NCBI GenBank assembly: GCA_964204605.1 | Contig: OZ123195.1 | Location: forward strand, 310,001-374,000 | Length of the DNA stretch: 64,000 bases | Direction of reading: 5' to 3' | Source of the DNA: UBA961 sp014191195 | Lineage (GTDB): Bacteria; Bacteroidota; Ignavibacteria; Kapaibacteriales; UBA961 | In this document: positions 36,766 through 45,760 of the stretch, piece after piece | Numbering within the stretch: the stretch's first letter is position 1 | Layout of the letters: every line of letters starts with the position of its first letter | Notes under the pieces: generated by a model | The model's database searches: none | Seen by the model: only the letters and a program-made list of their open reading frames with translations | Told to the model about the DNA's origin: nothing | Translations under genes and position numbers: made by a program

Positions 36766-38715
36766 ATGAAATTATCATCATTGTCATATATAAGAACCGC
36801 AGTTGTATCACCAATACTACGTATTGCAGATATTCCTTATAATGTTCAGCAACATAAACAGATAATTAAGGAAGCAATTGAAAAAGGAGTTCAGTTTTTA
36901 GTATTTCCAGAATTATCTATAACTGGATATACATGTGGGGATTTATTTTTTCAAAAAAGTCTTTTACAAGCTGCAGAAAAAGCACTCATTGAATTAGCTT
37001 CATGTGTGCCAAGTGGTGTTTATATAATTGTTGGGGCACCTTTACGATTTAATTCCAAATTATATAATTGTGGAGTAATCTTAGAAGGTGGAACAATCCA
37101 TTATGCTGTGCCAAAAACATATTTGCCAAATTATGCTGAATTCTATGAAGAAAGATGGTTTGCTTCATCTTTAGAGCTTACATATTCAGATAATGAGATT
37201 TCACTTAATAATGAAGAGATCATCATTGGTTTTGGTGCAGGTAATATATTTAAAGCAGGCAATATCTCTTTTGCAATTGAGATATGTGAAGATGTATGGT
37301 CTGCTAATCCACCAAGTACAAATTATGCTGCTAATGGAGCAGTATTAATTGCAAATTTAAGCGCTAGTAATGAAACCGTAGGCAAAGCTGATTATAGAAG
37401 ATCACTCGTTTCAGCTCATTCAGCATCAACGATTACAGCATATTGTTATGCCTCTGCTGGTGCCTGTGAATCAACAACAGATACTGTGTTTTCTGGTCAT
37501 GGAATAATTGCAGAGAACGGAAAGATATTATTTGAAACTGAGAGATTTACATTTACTTCTCAAATTGCTATAGCTGATATCGATATTGACTTATTACAGC
37601 ATGAACGTGTAAAAACAAGTACCTTTGGCAAAGGAAATTATCAGGAATGTCAACACATTGAATTACCAGCTTTCTTAGATACAGAAGTAGATACATTACA
37701 CAGACAATTACATAAATTTCCATTTATTCCTGTTCGCACTTCAGATATTGATAAGCGTTATTCTGAAATTTTAGAAATCCAATCCACTGCATTAGCAGGA
37801 CGCTTAAAGCATATTGGACTTAATTCTGTAGTTATTGGTGTGTCTGGTGGTTTAGATTCTACTCTTGCTTTACTTGCATGTTGTAAAGTATTTGATAAAT
37901 TATCACTGGATAAGAAATCCATTATTGCTGTTACCATGCCTGGATTTGGTACAACAAATCGAACAAAAAATAATGCGATAACATTAGTTGATTCATTGGG
38001 ATTAACATTAAGAACAATTCCTATCTCTCAAGCAGTATTACAACATTTTAGTGATATATCTCATTCACCAGATGATCTATCTATTGTATATGAAAATGCT
38101 CAAGCCAGAGAAAGAACACAAATATTAATGGATATTGCTCATCAACATAAAGCTATTGTAGTTGGAACAGGTGATATGAGTGAATTAGCGCTTGGTTGGT
38201 GTACATATAATGGAGATCATATGTCCATGTATGCAATCAATGCTGGAATTCCTAAAACATTGGTAAAAAGTGTTATAGAATGGTATGCACATAAAGAAAG
38301 TAATGTGGTTTTAAAAGAAATTCTACTTGATATTGTACATACACCAGTTTCTCCAGAGCTCTTGCCATGTGATGGTGATGGAGATATCGTACAAAAAACT
38401 GAAGATGTAATAGGACCATATATTCTGCATGATTTCTTTTTATACTATATGCTGCGATTTGGATTTTCTCCAACAAAAATAATTACAATTGCACAATATA
38501 CTTTTGCAGATATGTATTCTGTACAAGAAATATGTACATGGCTAATCATATTTTATAAACGATTTTTTTCGCAACAATTTAAGCGTTCTTGTATGCCAGA
38601 TAGTGTTAAAATAGGATCTGTTTCTTTATCACCAAGAACAGATCTTCGCATGCCAAGTGATGCACATGCACATATTTGGATACAAGAGATTGAAGATTTC
38701 GTAAAACACCATTGA
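36766..38715 (+). CDS. nadE: glutamine-dependent NAD+ synthetase
   Basis: The 649-residue two-domain enzyme has an N-terminal nitrilase-type glutaminase with the triad E49 (FPELSITGYTC), K117 (VPKTYLPNY) and C174 (IEICEDVW). The C-terminal ATP pyrophosphatase domain has SGGLDS at 360-365 and ARERTQILMDIA, GTGDMSELALGWCTYNGD. It makes NAD from deamido-NAD, using ammonia released in the first domain. Length matches long-form NadE. The ykgJ-like gene follows after 7 bp. Confidence 0.95.
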   Translation: MKLSSLSYIRTAVVSPILRIADIPYNVQQHKQIIKEAIEKGVQFLVFPELSITGYTCGDLFFQKSLLQAAEKALIELASCVPSGVYIIVGAPLRFNSKLYNCGVILEGGTIHYAVPKTYLPNYAEFYEERWFASSLELTYSDNEISLNNEEIIIGFGAGNIFKAGNISFAIEICEDVWSANPPSTNYAANGAVLIANLSASNETVGKADYRRSLVSAHSASTITAYCYASAGACESTTDTVFSGHGIIAENGKILFETERFTFTSQIAIADIDIDLLQHERVKTSTFGKGNYQECQHIELPAFLDTEVDTLHRQLHKFPFIPVRTSDIDKRYSEILEIQSTALAGRLKHIGLNSVVIGVSGGLDSTLALLACCKVFDKLSLDKKSIIAVTMPGFGTTNRTKNNAITLVDSLGLTLRTIPISQAVLQHFSDISHSPDDLSIVYENAQARERTQILMDIAHQHKAIVVGTGDMSELALGWCTYNGDHMSMYAINAGIPKTLVKSVIEWYAHKESNVVLKEILLDIVHTPVSPELLPCDGDGDIVQKTEDVIGPYILHDFFLYYMLRFGFSPTKIITIAQYTFADMYSVQEICTWLIIFYKRFFSQQFKRSCMPDSVKIGSVSLSPRTDLRMPSDAHAHIWIQEIEDFVKHH

Positions 38716-38722
38716 TATATAT

Positions 38723-38983
38723 ATGGAATGCAGAAAAGGATGTGCTGCCTGCTGTATTGTTATTTCAATTTCATCATCAATTCCAGGTATGCCTAATGGG
38801 AAACCAGCTGGCATTAGATGTATTCAATTGAATGATAACAATGAGTGTACATTATTTGGTAATGAAAATAGACCTATGGTTTGTTTAAGTTTGCAACCAT
38901 CAATAGCAATGTGCGGTCAATCGAATGAAGATGCATTCAATAATTTGATAGAATTAGAACAATTAACCATGCCTTATAGATAA
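38723..38983 (+). CDS. ykgJ: YkgJ-family cysteine cluster protein
   Basis: The 86-residue protein has eight cysteines in the YkgJ arrangement: CRKGCAACC at 3-11, a Cys in IRCIQL, NECTLF, MVCLSLQP and AMCG. The IPGMPNGKPAGIRC block is close to E. coli YkgJ. The family is thought to bind a zinc or Fe-S cluster; its function is unknown. It is probably in the same transcript as nadE. Confidence 0.8.
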   Translation: MECRKGCAACCIVISISSSIPGMPNGKPAGIRCIQLNDNNECTLFGNENRPMVCLSLQPSIAMCGQSNEDAFNNLIELEQLTMPYR

Positions 38984-39020
38984 TGTATATAAGGTATATC
39001 ATATATAATGAGGAAATAAT

Positions 39021-39530
39021 ATGCAGATGATTGAACCTGAAGTAGTTGATGCTATATGGTCTAAAGTAGGAAGTATGGAAGAAGAGCAGGCAATGGGCTT
39101 GATAAATACCATGAGTGAAAAACAGCCAGAATTGCTTACCTATATTATGAGCGCTCCAGATGAATTTTCTGATACTGAAGCAGAGCAAATGCTGTATATC
39201 GGTGTTGTATTGTGGCAAATTGTTGATCATTCAGCAAAAAAACTATCTATGATTTCTGAAGAAATGATCATTGACTTAGAAGAAAAGAACATTACTTTGA
39301 TGGAAAAATTAGATGGAGAATCAGAAGGTGATAGTATAGCTGTTGTAGAAGATTTATTGGCTAATTATCCTCAGCCTCATGTATTAGCTTCAATATCAGA
39401 AGCTTTAGTTTTGGATGAAGATGAAGACGAAGATCAATCAGAAGAAGATTCTATTAGTGAAGAGGCAAGGGGAACCATGATGTTAATATTAAAAACAGCC
39501 TTGGATTCATTATTAAAAGCAGCCGCATAA
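39021..39530 (+). CDS. acidic hypothetical protein
   Basis: The 169-residue protein is predicted cytoplasmic and mostly helical. Its N-terminal two thirds (MIEPEVVDAIWSKVGSMEEE...QMLYIGVVLWQIVD) look like a helical bundle; a low-complexity acidic stretch (LDEDEDEDQSEEDSISEEA) sits near 133-151, before a final helix (MMLILKTALDSLLKAA). I do not recognise a family. Start may be M1 or M3. It ends at a strong shared terminator. Confidence 0.6.
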   Translation: MQMIEPEVVDAIWSKVGSMEEEQAMGLINTMSEKQPELLTYIMSAPDEFSDTEAEQMLYIGVVLWQIVDHSAKKLSMISEEMIIDLEEKNITLMEKLDGESEGDSIAVVEDLLANYPQPHVLASISEALVLDEDEDEDQSEEDSISEEARGTMMLILKTALDSLLKAAA

Positions 39531-39562
39531 AAAAAGGAGAAATAGTTATTTCTCCTTTTTTT
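39529..39562. terminator. bidirectional terminator at the end of the acidic-protein gene and the IcmF half
   Basis: A 16-bp stem: AAAAAAAGGAGAAATA (39529-39544) pairs with TATTTCTCCTTTTTTT (39547-39562) around a 2-nt gap. The A and T runs serve as T tracts for both convergent genes. It overlaps the stop codons of both. Confidence 0.85.
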
Positions 39563-40983
39563 TACTGTTTTTTATTGAGAATGTTCATAGTACCCTGAAT
39601 TTGAAATAAAGATCTAGCAATCTCTGCTTGTTCGGCTATCATTTTTTCATATCTCTTACTTCCTTCGGTTATCTCAGCTAGATATCTTGTCCTTTCTGGT
39701 GGAATGATAGATCTTTTTTGCAATGCTGATTGCTTTTTATGCAAAGAACTATCCCAATGAATGTCTTTTTTACTACCTAGCAATGATAAAATTGAAAAAT
39801 AGAGATTATTAATTCCAGAATCATTGAATTGCGAAGCAATAGTTCCATATACAGGCATGTCTTCAGGATTAAGATGCCATAAATTATGAGATCTCTGGAA
39901 TTGTTTTTTGACATCTCTTAAGGCATCTAAAGCCCCTCTTTTGTCAAATTTATTAATCGCAATTATATCTGCAAAATCTATCATATCGATTTTTTCTAGT
40001 TGACTTGCAGCACCAAATTCGGGGGTCATAACATAAAGAGCAATATCGGCAACAGAAGTTATTTCAGAGTCACTTTGTCCAATTCCAGCTGTTTCCACAA
40101 TAATACAGTCAAATTCTGCATATCTCATTAAATCGATAGCATGTTTTACATTTGGATTAAGGGCTATATTAGCTTGTCTTGTAGCAAAAGAGCGCATAAA
40201 TACTTTGGAATTGCTCACTGAATTCATACGAATTCTATCACCAAGCAAAGCACCTCCGGTTTTTCTTTTAGAGGGATCTACAGATAATACAGCAAGTGTT
40301 TTATCTGGGAAGTCTTCTAAAAACCTTAAAATTAATTCATCAGTTAAAGAGGATTTACCTGCACCTCCAGTGCCAGTAATACCTAGAACTGGAATCTGTT
40401 TAAGAGATGGATGTGATCTATCTGTGATTTGATCAATAGAAATTCCATTTCTTTCTATTAGTGAAATGCCTTGTGCAAGTGCTCGAGGATTTTTATTTTT
40501 TATTTCAGACCAAAGCTGTTCGCCTTCGAATTGATTTGGAGTGGAAAAATCAGAGATTTCAAGCAGATTATTTATCATACCTTGAAGCCCCATTGAACGC
40601 CCATCATCTGGTGAATATACTCTTGAAATACCATATTCATGAAGTAATTTGATTTCTGATGGTAATATTGTTCCCCCACCACCAGCGAATATTTTTATGT
40701 GTCCAGCATTTTTTTCTTTCAATAAATCGTACATATACATCAAATATTCAACATGACCACCTTGATAACTTGTCATGGCTATTGCTTGAGCATCTTCTTG
40801 AATTGCGCAATCTACAACTTCCATTGCCGATCTATTATGGCCCAAATGAATAACTTCTGCACCAGAACTTTGAATGATTCTGCGCATGATATTTATTGCT
40901 GCATCGTGCCCATCGAATAATGAAGCAGCAGTAATAATTCTTAAAGTATGTTTTGGAGAATAAGGCGAAACAGATAAAGACAT
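39562..40983 (-). CDS. stand-alone B12-binding plus MeaB-like GTPase protein (N-terminal half of IcmF)
   Basis: I start at the ATG at 40983 (473 residues); a GTG at 41043 would add 20 unconvincing residues. Residues 13-140 form a cobalamin-binding domain with LFDGHDAAINIMRRI (H26 as probable lower ligand) and SYQGGHVEY. Residues about 175-450 are a MeaB/ArgK-type G protein with P-loop GTGGAGKSS (204-212), VDPSKRKTGGALLGDRIRM, ETAGIGQSD and NKFDKRG. This order and the end (IIPPERTRYLAEITE) match the first half of IcmF, the isobutyryl-CoA mutase fused to its G-protein chaperone (about 1100 residues). The mutase half is missing: a TAA and terminator follow. It may serve a separate mutase chain. 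It lies 66 bp after the lptF/G-like gene on the same strand. Confidence 0.85.
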   Translation of the reverse strand: MSLSVSPYSPKHTLRIITAASLFDGHDAAINIMRRIIQSSGAEVIHLGHNRSAMEVVDCAIQEDAQAIAMTSYQGGHVEYLMYMYDLLKEKNAGHIKIFAGGGGTILPSEIKLLHEYGISRVYSPDDGRSMGLQGMINNLLEISDFSTPNQFEGEQLWSEIKNKNPRALAQGISLIERNGISIDQITDRSHPSLKQIPVLGITGTGGAGKSSLTDELILRFLEDFPDKTLAVLSVDPSKRKTGGALLGDRIRMNSVSNSKVFMRSFATRQANIALNPNVKHAIDLMRYAEFDCIIVETAGIGQSDSEITSVADIALYVMTPEFGAASQLEKIDMIDFADIIAINKFDKRGALDALRDVKKQFQRSHNLWHLNPEDMPVYGTIASQFNDSGINNLYFSILSLLGSKKDIHWDSSLHKKQSALQKRSIIPPERTRYLAEITEGSKRYEKMIAEQAEIARSLFQIQGTMNILNKKQ

Positions 40984-41049
40984 GAACAAACCTGAAATTA
41001 AATCGAAAAATGAATCACTGGCAAAAATACGAATTCGAGGCACATAGAA

Positions 41050-42141
41050 TCAGGTACGCATTCTAAAGATATTTAGAAAAGCGATGATGATAAAAATAAT
41101 ATTTGGAAGCCAACCTACAAGGATTGGATCTAATTGCATTGAATATCCTATATTTTGTCCAATTTTAGTACACGCTAAATAGACAAAAGAGACAATCATA
41201 GCTGTTGCAATTTCTATGGCCAAACCTGATTTTTTTCTTACTGCTGCAAAGGGTATTGCAAAAAGTATAACTATTACATTAGCAAAGGGAAAAGCAAATT
41301 GAGAATAATAGTCTATTAATTGCATTCGAATATCTTTCCCCCCTTTTTCAAGCAAGGATATATATAATTTTTGTTCGTCAAAATTTAATTCAGAAGGTGA
41401 CTGTTGTAATCGCATTATATCTGCATGATGAAGCGTCAGTTTTACTTGCATTTTTTTATATGATGAAAAAACAAAATTAAAAGTTGAATCATTTTTTAAT
41501 ACTCTTTCAAATGCATTTCCTAAAACCCAAATGTGCTTTGTTGAATCCCACTGTATAGTTTCAGCATCTATACGTCTTTTTATTCTGGGTATGTGTTCTG
41601 AAGTATATTCTTCGATTGAGATACCAGATCCAGACTTCGTAATTCCATCATAATATTGCATAACAATATTCCTTAAAGAGGAATCTCTAAGAAATAGATT
41701 GCTTACTGATGTTCGATCTGTATCTTTTCTTAAATCACGTCTTTCAATTGTCAATTTCTTTTTATTAGATTCTGGAACTATCCATCCATTAAAATATAGA
41801 TGTCCAGCAGTAATACATAAACTTATAATGAACAGCGGAAGCATCAATCGATATAAACTCATACCACCTGATTTCATTGCCGTTATTTCGCTTTGATTAG
41901 AAAGCCTACCTATAGAAAACAGTGCAGCCATTAACATTGCAATTGGCAATAATAATTTGATGATTTCTGGTAAAAAGTGAATGTAATAAGAAAAAATGAT
42001 TGATATATCTACTTTCTGATCAATAAATTTATCGAGGCTTTCAAGTACATTTACGATTAAAAATATAATACTTAAAGCCCCAATACTGAAGATAAGAGTA
42101 CCCAGAAATTGTCTTATAATATATCTATCCAGTATTGACAT
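41050..42141 (-). CDS. LptF/LptG-family permease
   Basis: The 363-residue protein has six membrane segments in two groups of three, flanking a soluble beta-jellyroll region (about 125-265). The start MSILDRYIIRQFLGTLIF and NQSEITAMKSGGMSLYRLMLPL are typical of LptG/LptF, which extract lipopolysaccharide from the inner membrane together with LptB and hand it to LptC/LptA. It fits LptG somewhat better. Its start overlaps the last base of the holB-like gene, so the two are coupled. Confidence 0.88.
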   Translation of the reverse strand: MSILDRYIIRQFLGTLIFSIGALSIIFLIVNVLESLDKFIDQKVDISIIFSYYIHFLPEIIKLLLPIAMLMAALFSIGRLSNQSEITAMKSGGMSLYRLMLPLFIISLCITAGHLYFNGWIVPESNKKKLTIERRDLRKDTDRTSVSNLFLRDSSLRNIVMQYYDGITKSGSGISIEEYTSEHIPRIKRRIDAETIQWDSTKHIWVLGNAFERVLKNDSTFNFVFSSYKKMQVKLTLHHADIMRLQQSPSELNFDEQKLYISLLEKGGKDIRMQLIDYYSQFAFPFANVIVILFAIPFAAVRKKSGLAIEIATAMIVSFVYLACTKIGQNIGYSMQLDPILVGWLPNIIFIIIAFLNIFRMRT

Positions 42142-43343
42142 CAGTATGTATAACCTGAATGGATGGAATGATGAGAAAACTGTGAGGACTTATATAAAAA
42201 GTTCTGTCTACAACTTAGCAATAATGTAGTTAATACTAATTGCATATGCACATTACGTTTTATCATTTTAATACTATTTTCGATTTCTTGCAACATTGCC
42301 GGATAATCTGCATCAGGAAATGCATGTGCAAATTTCTGTATCGTTTCTGTTTGGTCGATATTCACAATTAAACTGTGATCTAGTGGACTTTGAATGAAAT
42401 AAAAACAATCTCTAAGCCATAAATACAATAAATGCATCATGATTTGAACTTTTGATCTATTCTTATCATACAAGATAGTATCTATCATAGACATTAAATC
42501 AACAATAAATATTCCTTTTTTCAGGGAAATTCTCAATAAGTCAATAATATCCAGTCGCATCCCTTTCATATCTTCATCAAGAAATTCTAAAGCTCTTGTA
42601 ATACTTCCTTGAGCAAATGCCTGAATAAGATAAGCTTCATCAATCGGAATATCTTGAGTTGTATGAATCCATTGTGTTAACTCTTGAGATGTAAGAATAT
42701 CGCAATACACTTGTTGACATCTCGAGAGAATGGTTTTAGGTAATAATTCTTTATTAGATGTGATTAGTATAAATGTAATATTGTTATGGGGCTCTTCTAA
42801 TGTTTTTAGGAAAGCATTGGAGGCTTCCATTGTCATTTTTTCAGCATCTGAAACAATAAAAAATCTTCTTCCAGACTGAACAGCACTCATTTTTATATTT
42901 TTTTTGATGTCCCTAATTGAGGCTATTCTTATTTGCTGAGCATTTGGTAAATGTATTGTATGATAAGGGTTAAGGATTTTGAATTGAATTTGTTTTTGAT
43001 ACTCAGCATAATGATCATCACTTAGTTTTAATAATGGTGATTCATCATGCTTTGCGTCTGTACCTGCTTTAAAACTTGGTAGGGGAGTAATTAATGAGAT
43101 ATTTGGATGTTCAAAATTATTCGCCACTTTGCAACTATTACAGTTATCACATGCAGAAATATGACCGTATTCTACTACAGTATTCATGCAATTCATAACT
43201 TTTGCTAATTCTAAAGCAAGAGCTTCTTTGCCAATACCTTCATTACCATAAAAGCAATAAGCATGAGCAATTGAATGTTCTTTCAAAGCTCTTTGAATTA
43301 TTCCTTTAACCCTTATTTGGCCAATAATGGTATTCCAACTCAT
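42141..43343 (-). CDS. holB: DNA polymerase III delta' subunit-like clamp-loader protein
   Basis: The 400-residue AAA+ protein has the clamp-loader start (WNTIIGQIRVKGIIQRAL), a P-loop-like GNEGIGKEA with Glu in place of the usual Ser/Thr, a zinc module (SACDNCNSC) and the SRC sensor/arginine motif (TILSRCQQVYCD). Clamp-loader proteins with an impaired P-loop are delta' rather than the ATP-using DnaX. EEPHNNITFILIT is also typical. It helps load the sliding clamp at replication. It overlaps the lptF/G-like gene by one base. Confidence 0.85.
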   Translation of the reverse strand: MSWNTIIGQIRVKGIIQRALKEHSIAHAYCFYGNEGIGKEALALELAKVMNCMNTVVEYGHISACDNCNSCKVANNFEHPNISLITPLPSFKAGTDAKHDESPLLKLSDDHYAEYQKQIQFKILNPYHTIHLPNAQQIRIASIRDIKKNIKMSAVQSGRRFFIVSDAEKMTMEASNAFLKTLEEPHNNITFILITSNKELLPKTILSRCQQVYCDILTSQELTQWIHTTQDIPIDEAYLIQAFAQGSITRALEFLDEDMKGMRLDIIDLLRISLKKGIFIVDLMSMIDTILYDKNRSKVQIMMHLLYLWLRDCFYFIQSPLDHSLIVNIDQTETIQKFAHAFPDADYPAMLQEIENSIKMIKRNVHMQLVLTTLLLSCRQNFLYKSSQFSHHSIHSGYTY

Positions 43344-43416
43344 GAATTCAACTTCACATTACGTTTATGATTATGCAAATTTACAATGAAAACCTACATT
43401 GATAATGTAAAAGGTT

Positions 43417-43466
43417 ATATGCATAAAAAACCCTGTTTGTTTGCAAACAGGGTTTTTTATGCATAT
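43417..43466. terminator. very strong hairpin between ftsH and the holB-like gene
   Basis: A perfect 23-bp stem (43417-43439 with 43444-43466) around a TTTG tetraloop; core CCCTGTTTG/CAAACAGGG flanked by A6/T6 runs, so it can act on either strand. For the minus-strand gene order it ends the ftsH transcript and separates it from holB. Confidence 0.85.
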
Positions 43467-43477
43467 TCGACTTTACA

Positions 43478-45601
43478 TTAAGCGATTGATGGTTCTGCTG
43501 GGGATTCATTATTATCTATTGGTTTAGTAATATCAGATTTAGGTAAATCCTTAACCAATTTGGCTAATTTTGATATAATCTTTAGAGGTGGTAATTCTTC
43601 GCCTCGTACAATCATATCTAATTCTTGACCATCAATTGTTTCTCTTTCTAATAATATTTTTGATGCATTATGTAAAATATCAATATGCTCTTTTAGTAGT
43701 GCTTCAGCTTTATCGCTGGCATTTATTAATATAGAGCGAATCTCTTTATCGATTACTTGGGCAGTTTGTTCACTGTAATCATTTTTTTGAGATATTTCTC
43801 TGCCAAGAAATATTTCTTCATGCTTAGAAGCGACCATTACTGGACCAATCACATCACTCATGCCCCATTCGCAAACCATTTTTCTAGCTAAAGCGGTTGC
43901 TCTTTCTAAATCATTACCAGCACCAGTAGTTAATTGATTAAAGACAACTTTTTCTGCTGCTCTTCCAGCTAATAATGTTATGATACGTGTATCTAAATAA
44001 TCTCTTGAGTATGAATGCATTTCTTCTGAAGGCAAATAAGAAGTGACACCTAAAGCTCTACCTCTTGGAATGATAGTGACTTTATGAACAGGATCGCTTA
44101 GTTCTAAAAATTTACCTGCAAGTGCATGGCCAATTTCATGATAAGCTGTCATTTCTTTTTCCTTTGCAGAAATTACCATGCTTTTTCTTTCAACACCCAT
44201 TATTATTTTATCTTTAGCACTTTCAAAATCGTTCATCGTAACGGAATTACTATTTCTTCTTGCAGCAAATAATGCAGCTTCATTAACCAAATTAGCAAGA
44301 TCTGCACCAGACATACCAGGAGTTCCTTTAGCTAATATTTCAGCTTTAACATCTTCATGTAGTGGAACATTTCGCATGTGAATGATTAATATTGCTTCTC
44401 TTCCTTTTACATCAGGTCTATCTACTACAACTTGTCTGTCAAATCTACCAGGTCTTAATAATGCAGCGTCCAATACATCGGGTCTATTTGTTGCAGCAAT
44501 AATAATGATACCACTATTTTGCTCAAATCCATCCATTTCAACTAATAATTGATTAAGCGTTTGTTCTCTTTCATCGTGTCCACCGCCCAAACCTGCGCCT
44601 CTTTGTCTTCCAACTGCATCGATTTCATCGATAAACACCAAGCATGGAGCACTTTTCTTGGCTTGCTCAAATAAATCACGAACTCTGCTAGCACCAACGC
44701 CAACAAACATTTCAACAAATTCTGCACCTGAGATTGAGAAGAACGGTACATCTGCTTCACCTGAAACAGCACGGGCTAATAATGTTTTTCCGGTACCTGG
44801 AGGTCCTAACAGTAAAACTCCTCTTGGAATTTTACCACCTAATTTCTGGAATTTAGATGGATCTTTAAGAAACTCTACAATTTCTTGTAATTCATATTTT
44901 GCTTCATCGCAACCAGCTACATCGGTAAACATTACTTTGCCACCAACTTCATTCAACATTTTAATTCTCGCTTTTCCAAAAGAAAGTATCCCTTTTGGGC
45001 CACCCCCGCCACCCTGCATTCTTCTCATAACAAACATATATACCGCAATCAAAGCAATCCATGGTAAGATAGAAATGACCATTCCCCACCAAGGGCTTTC
45101 GGCATCTTGATATTTCCAGTAGATATTTTTTGTTGTCCACACTTCTTCCATTTTACTATCAAGAAATCCTAATTCTGTAGTAAAATTCTGAATTTGAACT
45201 AATCTACCATTATCTTCAAATGCTACTTGCTCTTTTAGAGTACCATGGAAAACATATCTATTTATTTGAGACTTCTCAATAATTGCAGATGCTATCTTAT
45301 TATTCGTTAAAAATTCTTGATACTTTGTATACGGAATTTCCCATTCTTTTTTCTGATTGGAATGCATCAGCATATATACAATAACGATACCAGCAAACAT
45401 AGCAGCCCACACAAGCATCGAACGTATTATTTTACTTGGTGAATTATCATTATTATTTCCACCAGATTTCGAATTAAAATCTTTAGCAAAAGGGGACTTA
45501 TTAGCAGAATTTTTATCTGTAGAATGTGAATTTTTTGGTTTTGACTTCTTTGCTTTTAAAGAATTATCTGTGTCAGGAGAATTCTGTTGTGATTCGCTCA
45601 T
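43478..45601 (-). CDS. ftsH: ATP-dependent zinc metalloprotease FtsH
   Basis: The 707-residue protein has a long hydrophilic N-terminus, two membrane helices (about 60-79 and 173-193) with a periplasmic domain between, then AAA+ ATPase with Walker A GPPGTGKT (266-273), Walker B VFIDEID, the second-region NRPDVLDAALLRPGRFDR, and the protease motif HEIGH (488-492) with the later zinc ligand in TGAGNDLERAT. It is a hexameric quality-control protease of the inner membrane. The N-terminal about 55 residues (Ser/Asn/Lys-rich, cytoplasmic) are longer than in E. coli, as common in Bacteroidota. It is downstream of mutL with 159 bp between. Confidence 0.97.
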   Translation of the reverse strand: MSESQQNSPDTDNSLKAKKSKPKNSHSTDKNSANKSPFAKDFNSKSGGNNNDNSPSKIIRSMLVWAAMFAGIVIVYMLMHSNQKKEWEIPYTKYQEFLTNNKIASAIIEKSQINRYVFHGTLKEQVAFEDNGRLVQIQNFTTELGFLDSKMEEVWTTKNIYWKYQDAESPWWGMVISILPWIALIAVYMFVMRRMQGGGGGPKGILSFGKARIKMLNEVGGKVMFTDVAGCDEAKYELQEIVEFLKDPSKFQKLGGKIPRGVLLLGPPGTGKTLLARAVSGEADVPFFSISGAEFVEMFVGVGASRVRDLFEQAKKSAPCLVFIDEIDAVGRQRGAGLGGGHDEREQTLNQLLVEMDGFEQNSGIIIIAATNRPDVLDAALLRPGRFDRQVVVDRPDVKGREAILIIHMRNVPLHEDVKAEILAKGTPGMSGADLANLVNEAALFAARRNSNSVTMNDFESAKDKIIMGVERKSMVISAKEKEMTAYHEIGHALAGKFLELSDPVHKVTIIPRGRALGVTSYLPSEEMHSYSRDYLDTRIITLLAGRAAEKVVFNQLTTGAGNDLERATALARKMVCEWGMSDVIGPVMVASKHEEIFLGREISQKNDYSEQTAQVIDKEIRSILINASDKAEALLKEHIDILHNASKILLERETIDGQELDMIVRGEELPPLKIISKLAKLVKDLPKSDITKPIDNNESPAEPSIA

Positions 45602-45616
45602 AGTGTAGATGCTCCA

Positions 45617-45638
45617 ATAGAATAAGCTAGTATTCTAT
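45617..45638. promoter_or_regulatory. inverted repeat just upstream of ftsH
   Basis: ATAGAATA (45617-45624), six bases, TATTCTAT (45631-45638), 16 bp before the ftsH start. It could be an operator or a 5' leader hairpin. Such repeats arise by chance in A+T-rich DNA. Confidence 0.3.
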
Positions 45639-45760
45639 CTAAAATCTTGATTCAGAAATGGATTGTAGTTTTAATTTCCTTTATGACGGATTATCATTTA
45701 ATTAAATTGCTTACAACAAAAAAAAATCTCTACTTCACTAATATATATGATTGTATTTCC

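Noticed and set aside
39021..39561. Mutase half of IcmF lost by a frameshift just downstream
   Set aside because: The minus-strand frames there show no mutase sequence; a terminator and a plus-strand gene occupy the DNA.
40981..41043. Upstream GTG start for the IcmF half
   Set aside because: The added 20 residues (PRIRIFASDSFFDLISGLF) do not fit the B12 domain; the ATG at 40983 gives a normal family start.
44658..45110. 150-codon plus-strand open frame opposite ftsH
   Set aside because: It mirrors the conserved ATPase region of ftsH in the other strand, has Pro/Ser/Asn-rich low-information content and no family match.
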